Below, in pieces: positions 20,137-21,165 of a stretch of DNA of 21,165 nucleotides. Both the position numbers and the translations under genes were made by a program. How positions within the stretch are numbered: position 1 is the first letter of the stretch; each line of letters starts with the position of its first letter. The notes beneath the pieces are model-generated. The model saw nothing but the letters and a program-made list of their open reading frames with translations, did not search any database and was not told the DNA's origin. Origin of the DNA: DATGKR01 sp035294565 (GTDB lineage Bacteria; Actinomycetota; Acidimicrobiia; Acidimicrobiales; Palsa-688); contig DATGKR010000150.1 in assembly GCA_035294565.1 (NCBI GenBank), forward strand, positions 1 through 21,165, in the 5' to 3' direction.

Positions 20137-20466
20137 GGCGGAGCCGAGATCTGGACCGTCGCTGGCGGGACGGACTACACGGGCAAACCCCGACCCGCGG
20201 TGATCGTCCAAGACGACCGCTTCGACACTGACTCCGTTACTGTCTGCCCGTTCACGACAGATCCAACCGAGGCCCCTCTCTTCCGGCTGAGCATCGTGCC
20301 TTCGCCGACGAACGGGTTACGTGACCCGTCGCAGCTGATGGTGGACAAGCTCACCACGGTTCGTCGATCCCGGCTCGGCGATCAACTCGGTGTGCTTGAC
20401 GAAGCTGACATCGTCCGCCTGAATCGAGCCATGGTGGTCTTCCTCGGCATCGCGACGAGCGCGTAG
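20133..20466 (+). pseudogene. mazF: MazF/PemK-like toxin with an N-terminal frameshift (TA module 5)
   Basis: From 20137 the plus strand reads AEIWTVAGGTDYTGKPRPAV, IVQDDRFDTDSVTVCPFTTD and LMVDKLTTVRRSRLGDQLGV, ending VVFLGIATSA. This is a full MazF endoribonuclease fold including the conserved R-P-A-V-I-V-Q strand. No start codon exists in that frame before GTG 20200, which would delete the first 20 or so residues. The expected start GTG 20133 lies in the MazE stop overlap and gives VRRS in the neighbouring frame; removing one base near 20140-20145 would restore MRR-x-EIWTV. Hence a one-base insertion or an assembly error. If real, the toxin is inactivated. MazF normally cuts mRNA at short single-stranded sites. 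Confidence 0.75.
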
Positions 20467-20479
20467 AGCCAGATCGGTC

Positions 20480-20596
20480 GAGGCAGCCCTTGACCGCGCG
20501 CGACACCTGCCCGTACGTCCCTGTCACCGGGTCTCGACGCCCCGTGGCCACCGTGACCTCATAGACGCCCGGAGCCCGTTCTCGTATCCTGGGCAC
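20480..20596 (-). pseudogene. N-terminal scrap of a second phage-type integrase
   Basis: From GTG 20596 the minus strand reads PRIRERAPGVYEVTVATGRR, then DPVTGTYGQVSRAVKG. This is the arm-type DNA-binding segment found at the start of many actinobacterial tyrosine integrases (PxIRER-pGvWEVRV..GRDPvTGk..qvSrtvrG). Homology ends after about 39 residues, next to the convergent mazF end. No core or catalytic domain follows. The frame stays open to 20351 antisense to mazF, but that part is a shadow. It differs from the recombinase halves at 17.6-19.8 kb, which lack this arm domain. Confidence 0.55.
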
Positions 20597-20680
20597 GTGG
20601 CCAACGTCATGCGCGCCGAGCAACAAATCGGGATGACCTAAGCTCGCAGCACATAATGGCTGCTGGAGGGATGCGAGAGC

Positions 20681-20930
20681 GGCCGAATCGGACGGTCTCG
20701 AAAAGGGTGAACACCTGTTTGGGGGGTAGGCGGTCATAGGTCCTCATGGCCTGTGACCTGCGGTTTCTCGATCTGCCGTTGGGCGGCGTCGGTCGGTTTT
20801 GGTCGCCGTAGGCTACAAATTTTGGGATGAATTTTGGGATGGCCGATCGGACGGTCTCGCGTCCGTCCAACTCGGCTCGATTTCGGTACGAGTTTGGGAT
20901 GGCGGCCGCTTGACGCGCTAACGGTCTCGC
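20681..20930. repeat. Dispersed direct repeats around ATCGGACGGTCTCG
   Basis: GGCCGAATCGGACGGTCTCG (20681-20700) recurs almost exactly at 20841-20859, lacking one A. A third copy of the core ACGGTCTCG is at 20921-20929. The second and third copies are each preceded by TTTGGGATGG. The second copy also forms a hairpin (CGGACG / CGTCCG, 20848-20865). Confidence 0.7.
20818..20841. repeat. 12-bp tandem direct repeat
   Basis: AATTTTGGGATG occurs twice back to back (20818-20829 and 20830-20841). A diverged third copy, AGTTTGGGATGG, is at 20891-20902. Confidence 0.85.
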
Positions 20931-21061
20931 CTGAACCGATTGCGCTCGTAGGCGGTGACGGCCTTCCGGGTGCTGCGCCACACACCGTCGGAGCCCTGTT
21001 CGGCCTCTCTAGCCTCCCTCTTTTACGTAAGTGCAGATAGTGACAGTGTGACTGGCGATAT

Positions 21062-21109
21062 GGGTCTTGGGGGCTTGGCCGGGATGGTCTGGTGGGGTGT
21101 TGGGTGGGG
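21062..21109 (+). other. G-rich tract with quadruplex potential
   Basis: Six runs of three or more G (21062-21064, 21069-21073, 21081-21083, 21094-21097, 21102-21104, 21106-21109) lie on one strand with almost no C. Several four-run combinations with short loops are possible. The strand asymmetry is unlike the rest of the window. Confidence 0.6.
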
Positions 21110-21165
21110 TTGAGTGCTGTCGGGGCGCGAGGAAGCCATGTTGGTGCGGGTGGGGTCTGGCCTGA

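Larger units (their letters stand above)
20597..21165. other. Gene-free tail of the window
   Basis: No convincing coding sequence is seen on either strand in about 570 bases. The stretch contains direct repeats (20681-20930), an adjacent 12-bp tandem pair, an isolated palindrome TTACGTAA (21023-21030), and a G-rich tract near its right end. Confidence 0.5.

Overview
The window is high-GC chromosomal DNA of an actinobacterium, most likely class Acidimicrobiia or a close uncultured relative. The main clues are a secreted CHAP protein built on 'GYWLVAADGGVFSFGDA' repeats, a PPOX-class F420-type flavoprotein, many GTG and TTG starts, and many genes whose start codon lies only 5-8 bases behind a TAnnnT box, as in leaderless actinobacterial transcripts. 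The taxonomic call is an inference; there is no rRNA in the window. One tRNA-Lys(TTT) is present.

Left part (1-8375). The window opens inside a minus-strand substrate-binding protein gene, followed by a minus-strand amidohydrolase-2 gene and a divergent TetR regulator. A 15-bp dyad lies between the divergent pair, and a close relative of it lies upstream of the binding protein, which suggests a small TetR regulon. Next come a PPOX/F420 flavoprotein, toxin-antitoxin (TA) module 1 (RHH/PIN), tRNA-Lys, TA module 2 (CcdA-like/PIN), a small ABM-type monooxygenase, a secreted CocE-like hydrolase and a methyltransferase.

Middle part (8369-15426). A minus-strand set encodes a gamma-glutamyltransferase-like Ntn hydrolase, D-aminoacyl-tRNA deacylase, a GlsB/YeaQ-type membrane protein and the repeat/CHAP wall protein. 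Then comes a decayed TA module 3: a PIN toxin, an antitoxin lacking its N-terminal domain, and an extra PIN fragment. After it, an MFS transporter and an ArsR-rhodanese fusion regulator diverge from overlapping promoters.

Right part (15427-21165). A gene-poor stretch precedes a lipoprotein that combines a neocarzinostatin-like domain with Asp-box (BNR) repeats. From about 17.4 kb onward the DNA looks like an eroded mobile-element region. The N-terminal half of a tyrosine recombinase lies on the minus strand and a C-terminal catalytic half on the plus strand, with TA module 4 (AbrB/PIN) between them. Then come TA module 5 (MazE plus a frameshifted MazF), an N-terminal scrap of a second integrase, and a repeat-bearing, gene-free tail.

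The window therefore holds five TA modules in about 17 kb, three of them next to recombinase remnants or truncated partners. The most original observations are that one inversion of about 1.85 kb would rejoin the two recombinase halves around TA module 4, and that several antitoxin operators coincide with the -10 box and start codon. No wholly new defence system could be demonstrated. The frameshifts in the right part could be real decay or assembly errors.
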